Source: Clostridiales bacterium (GTDB lineage Bacteria; Bacillota; Clostridia; Oscillospirales; CAG-272). From it: DNA of 64,000 nucleotides. The notes below the pieces were generated by a model. The model saw only the letters and a program-made list of their open reading frames with translations. It did no database searches and was not told the origin of the DNA. This document shows positions 62,571 through 64,000 of this stretch, piece by piece (within the stretch, counting starts at the first letter, position 1; each line of letters begins with the position of its first letter). The translations under genes were made by a program, and so were the position numbers. The stretch lies in the NCBI GenBank assembly GCA_012840355.1, contig DULN01000011.1:62001-126000 (forward strand), read 5' to 3'.

Positions 62571-63251
62571 ATGGGTATATATAAATACGAAACGCACATG
62601 CACTGCTCGGAGTCGAGCGGCTGCGCGAAAAGCACGGGCGCCGAGATGGCGGAGTTTTACAAAAGGCTCGGCTTTGCCGGGGTGGTAGTGACCGATCATT
62701 TGATACCCGACCCGCGCCGGGCCGAGACCCCGGAGGCGTGGAAGGCATACTGCGACCGTTTGACCGCGGGGTATTACGCCTGCCTTGCGCGGGGGAAGGA
62801 GATTGGCCTTGACGTTTTCTACGGCTGGGAATACTCGTCGGGGTTGGGCCACTACCTAATTTACGGGCTGCCGCCCGAGTGGCACTACGATAAGCCTGAG
62901 TCGATGCGCTGGGACGTGAGGACATACCTCGACCGCGTGCGAGCCGACGGCGCGTATGTGGTGCACGCGCACCCGTTCCGCGAAAACTGGGAGCCGATAT
63001 GCCTTTTCCCCTCGCGCACTGATGGCGTAGAAGTATTATCCGCCGCGCGCACCGATCTAGACAATGAGCGTGCCGGCAAATACGCGGCGGAGTATGGCAA
63101 AATACGCGCCGCCGGCTCCGATTGCCACAGCGTTAATATGAAAAGGATTTGCGGCGTAATGTCAAATGAAAGGCTTGGCGGCATCGAGGGCTTTATCGCG
63201 CTGCTTAAATCCCAGCCCGAACTAATTGAGTTAAAACTCGACGATGAGTGA
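62571..63251 (+). CDS. PHP-domain phosphoesterase-like metal-dependent hydrolase
   Basis: 226-residue PHP-family protein with metal-binding motifs in order: YETHMHCSESSG, VVVTDHLIPDP, YVVHAHPFRENW and IRAAGSDCHSVNM. The family includes histidinol phosphatases and nucleases; stand-alone short members are usually phosphatases. Its relation to serine synthesis (a phosphoserine phosphatase substitute) is tempting but unsupported, because a terminator lies between. The ATG at 62571 follows GGAGGT. Its end overlaps the start of the hydantoinase-type gene by 8 bp. Confidence 0.88.
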   Translation: MGIYKYETHMHCSESSGCAKSTGAEMAEFYKRLGFAGVVVTDHLIPDPRRAETPEAWKAYCDRLTAGYYACLARGKEIGLDVFYGWEYSSGLGHYLIYGLPPEWHYDKPESMRWDVRTYLDRVRADGAYVVHAHPFRENWEPICLFPSRTDGVEVLSAARTDLDNERAGKYAAEYGKIRAAGSDCHSVNMKRICGVMSNERLGGIEGFIALLKSQPELIELKLDDE

Positions 63252-64000
63252 GATTATGGACGTGAGTTTTGTTTTAGGAGTAGACACCGGCGGCACATAT
63301 ACCGACGCCGCGATATACAAATTTGAAGAGGGCGGCGGCAAAGTCGTCGCTGCGGCGAAATCGCTTACCACAAAGCACGACCTCTGCGTAGGCATAATAA
63401 ACGCGATTTCGGCGCTTGACAGGGAGCTTCTAGGGTGCGTCAGCCGGGTCGCGCTTTCGACAACGCTTGCGACCAACGCCTGCGTAGAAGGGCGGGGCGG
63501 CCGCTGCGGTCTAATTATAATCGGCGGCGACCGTGCGGTGGTATCGGAGAGAGCGGCAGAGTTCAGCCTGCCCGATGTAAAAGACATCTGCTTTCTCGAC
63601 GGTAGGATAGACCTTGACGGAAACGAGGCCGAGCCGTTTGACCCGGGCGCGCGAGAAAAAATAAAAAGGCTTGTCGAGCAGGTGCCATGCGTTGCGATCT
63701 CAGGCATGCTCTCCTGCCGCAACCCGGCGCATGAATATGCGGCGCGCGATATCGTGGAAAGCCTTGGCGGCAGCGCGGTCTGCAGCGTCGACGTAGCACC
63801 GAGCGAGCTTAATTATTTGCGCCGCGCCTCGACCGCGCTGTTAAACGCGCGGCTTTTGCCCATTATCCGCGAGTTTATCGATGCGATAACTCGAGCGCTC
63901 GCGAGACTTGGCGTCTCGGCGCCGGTGAGCATAGTGCGCAGCGACGGCACGCTGATGAGCGCAGAGTTTGCGGCGCTTCGACCGGTTGAGACACTGCTTT
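63244..64000 (+). CDS. Hydantoinase/oxoprolinase A-type protein (partial, N-terminal 252 codons)
   Basis: Runs off the right edge. The N-terminus VLGVDTGGTYTDAAIYK and LSTTLATNACVEGRGGRCG are the HyuA/acetone carboxylase-like actin-fold ATP-binding motifs, and the visible end SDGTLMSAEFAALRPVETLL is the typical lead into the next ATP loop. The family hydrolyses hydantoins or 5-oxoproline, or assists carboxylases, with ATP. The ATG at 63244 overlaps the PHP stop (ATGAGTGA); an in-frame ATG at 63256 is an alternative. No earlier gene hints at the substrate. Confidence 0.88.
   Translation, partial: MSEIMDVSFVLGVDTGGTYTDAAIYKFEEGGGKVVAAAKSLTTKHDLCVGIINAISALDRELLGCVSRVALSTTLATNACVEGRGGRCGLIIIGGDRAVVSERAAEFSLPDVKDICFLDGRIDLDGNEAEPFDPGAREKIKRLVEQVPCVAISGMLSCRNPAHEYAARDIVESLGGSAVCSVDVAPSELNYLRRASTALLNARLLPIIREFIDAITRALARLGVSAPVSIVRSDGTLMSAEFAALRPVETLL

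Overview
The window looks like chromosomal DNA of a spore-forming, GC-rich member of the Clostridia (Bacillota). Evidence: spoIIR, a SpoVB-type flippase, a CotH-like spore kinase homologue, ireB, DUF1292 and DUF1934 genes, Gram-positive style Shine-Dalgarno sites (GGAGG), oxygen-protection proteins typical of anaerobes (rubredoxin, desulfoferrodoxin), NADP-glutamate dehydrogenase and RecD2. No prophage, IS element, CRISPR array, rRNA or tRNA was seen. The species cannot be named from the sequence alone.

Layout. 0-4 kb: a minus-strand block of housekeeping genes (nifS/iscS-type desulfurase, iscU, mnmA, ireB, then ribF running off the left edge). 4-12 kb: a Gfo/Idh/MocA oxidoreductase, an XRE-ImmA regulator/protease pair with a conspicuous tandem operator, a minus-strand sugar module (DUF3006, zinc dehydrogenase, aldolase-SDR fusion) and a CotH lipoprotein. 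12-24 kb: gdhA, spoVB-like flippase, rubredoxin-nitroreductase, TagA/WecG-like glycosyltransferase, spoIIR, an MreB-like protein, recD2, metK and a polytopic GT-C-like protein. 24-28 kb: cupin, DUF1080 protein, a highly structured intergenic region, DUF1292 protein, and a B12-radical SAM/ferredoxin pair. 28-35 kb: polA, DUF1934, holA, an unknown membrane protein, an RNase M5-like Toprim protein, GtrA and a second Gfo/Idh/MocA protein. 35-40 kb: a sugar-kinase/DegT operon that includes a truncated, PLP-lysine-less DegT paralogue, next to a ceramidase-like hydrolase. 40-44 kb: two overlapping MutS-core ATPases and an SPFH protein. 44-49 kb: SGNH hydrolase-recA-recX, a candidate small RNA gene, and an orphan MsmK/UgpC ATPase. 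49-57 kb: ICMT-like methyltransferase, GH3-family adenylase, a GAF-GGDEF-HD-GYP receptor, a secreted PepSY/YcdB protein and desulfoferrodoxin. 57-64 kb: GH2 glycosidase, aldo/keto reductase, serC-serA, a PHP phosphoesterase and a partial hydantoinase-type protein.

Most of the window is ordinary core genome with scattered carbohydrate genes. The parts worth a second look are: (i) the DegT pair with a degenerate partner, (ii) the MutS-core pair that shares an altered Walker B, (iii) a self-contained small RNA gene at about 47.05-47.15 kb, (iv) the structured 25.69-25.98 kb intergenic region, (v) a family of GGGAAACTTTT inverted repeats dispersed between genes, and (vi) the XRE-ImmA operator array. 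Recognisable sigma-A type promoters in the window almost all have exactly 17-bp spacers. Function calls rest on motif recognition by eye; no database search was run.
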